Shown: positions 6,937 to 7,145 of the stretch, piece by piece
Layout: each line of letters opens with the position of its first letter
Numbering within the stretch: the first letter of the stretch is position 1
From: an uncultured Actinomycetes bacterium
GTDB taxonomy: Bacteria > Actinomycetota > Actinomycetes > Nanopelagicales > Nanopelagicaceae
Direction of reading: 5' to 3'
Assembly: GCA_903921405.1 (NCBI GenBank)
Contig: CAIXPV010000073.1
Coordinates: forward strand, 1-7,145
Length of the DNA: 7,145 bases
Program-made: the position numbers and the translations under genes
The notes under the pieces: generated by a model
What the model saw: only the letters and a program-made list of their open reading frames with translations
Database searches by the model: none
Told to the model about the DNA's origin: nothing

Positions 6937-6964
6937 GTGCCAAGCCTACCTGCTGAATTGGCAC
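6937..6964. repeat. Perfect 7-bp inverted repeat in the erpA/DUF3043 divergent region
   Basis: GTGCCAA (6937-6943) and TTGGCAC (6958-6964) are exact reverse complements separated by 14 bp. The arm centres are 21 bp apart, two turns of B-DNA, as for a dimeric regulator binding one face. In an erpA leader RNA it could instead form a hairpin about 10 nt before the ribosome site. I do not recognise it as the site of a known regulator. Confidence 0.45.
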
Positions 6965-6995
6965 CTTCGCGACTTCAACTGGCCACTGAAACTAA

Positions 6996-7001
6996 TATAG
7001 T
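6996..7001 (+). promoter_or_regulatory. Candidate -10 element for a leaderless DUF3043 transcript
   Basis: TATAGT matches TANNNT and ends 7 nt before the ATG at 7009, placing the expected start site at the A of ATG. No Shine-Dalgarno sequence is present before this ATG. A weak -35 candidate (TTCAAC, 6974-6979) is 16 nt upstream. The same AT-rich patch reads TATATT on the minus strand (6994-6999), a possible -10 for erpA. Confidence 0.5.
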
Positions 7002-7008
7002 AAGCACC

Positions 7009-7145
7009 ATGACTTCAGCGACTCCAGGTAAAGGCCGACCAACCCCTAAGCGCAAGGACTCTGAGTCCAAGCGCATCGTCTCCTCCCTAGCCCCCGTGGT
7101 GACTAAGGATCAAAAACGTGCAGCTAAAGTTGCAGCGCGCGCCGA
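7009..7145 (+). CDS. DUF3043 domain protein, N-terminal fragment
   Basis: The first 45 codons are visible before the window ends. The start MTSATPGKGRPTPKRK, followed by a Lys/Arg/Ala-rich stretch (TKDQKRAAKVAARA, 32-45), matches the N-terminus of the actinobacterial DUF3043 family, whose members typically begin with KGRPTPKR and continue into a basic helix and later membrane segments. Its function is not known to me. The gene is divergent from erpA across 91 bp and is probably translated from a leaderless mRNA, as a -10-like TATAGT lies 7 nt upstream and there is no ribosome site. The membrane part of the protein lies outside the window and cannot be confirmed. Confidence 0.8.
   Translation, partial: MTSATPGKGRPTPKRKDSESKRIVSSLAPVVTKDQKRAAKVAARA

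Noticed and set aside
1..7145. Mobile element, CRISPR array, tRNA or rRNA, or novel defence system.
   Set aside because: The window is packed with conserved respiratory and housekeeping genes; no transposase, direct-repeat array, RNA gene or unexplained large gap is present.

Overview
The window looks like the respiratory locus of a free-living actinobacterium with a modest GC content (roughly mid-40s percent by eye, not counted). The taxonomic signals are a QcrB with the long actinobacterial C-terminal extension, an actinobacteria-specific cytochrome oxidase subunit IV (CtaF), an AdoK-type adenosine kinase and a DUF3043 protein. The gene order, as I recall it, matches the Mycobacterium tuberculosis region from qcrCAB through ctaF/ctaC to adoK and the HesB-like gene. 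A streamlined aquatic lineage such as Nanopelagicales (acI) fits the GC and tight packing, but that is inference.

Layout. On the + strand, 1-222 is the 3' end of qcrA (Rieske protein), overlapping qcrB (219-1805) by ATGA. The qcr genes converge on a minus-strand cluster, with qcrB and an EamA-family transporter gene overlapping tail to tail by 4 bp. A strong intrinsic-terminator-like hairpin for the qcr transcript lies inside the transporter coding region (1828-1882). Reading leftward on the minus strand from about 6.9 kb, the genes are erpA (Fe-S carrier), adoK (adenosine kinase), ctaC, ctaD and ctaF (aa3 oxidase subunits II, I and IV) and the EamA gene. Intergenic gaps are tiny or are start/stop overlaps. 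At the right edge, a DUF3043 gene starts on the + strand (7009) from a 91-bp divergent promoter region.

Function. QcrA/QcrB (with QcrC, expected just left of the window) and CtaC/CtaD/CtaF (with CtaE, not in the window) form the actinobacterial bc1-aa3 supercomplex that carries electrons from menaquinol to oxygen. ErpA is plausibly linked through Fe-S maturation (the Rieske centre). AdoK recycles adenosine. The EamA carrier has no evident respiratory role.

Most of the window is ordinary core metabolism and I see no mobile element, CRISPR array, RNA gene or new defence-like system. The points most worth a second look are: apparent joint loss of the subunit I and subunit II ligands of the oxidase's non-redox Mg site; the strand-asymmetric terminator nested in an opposing gene; three genes that appear to be leaderless with a -10 box 6-7 nt before ATG; and a perfect 7-bp dyad two helical turns apart in the erpA/DUF3043 divergent region.
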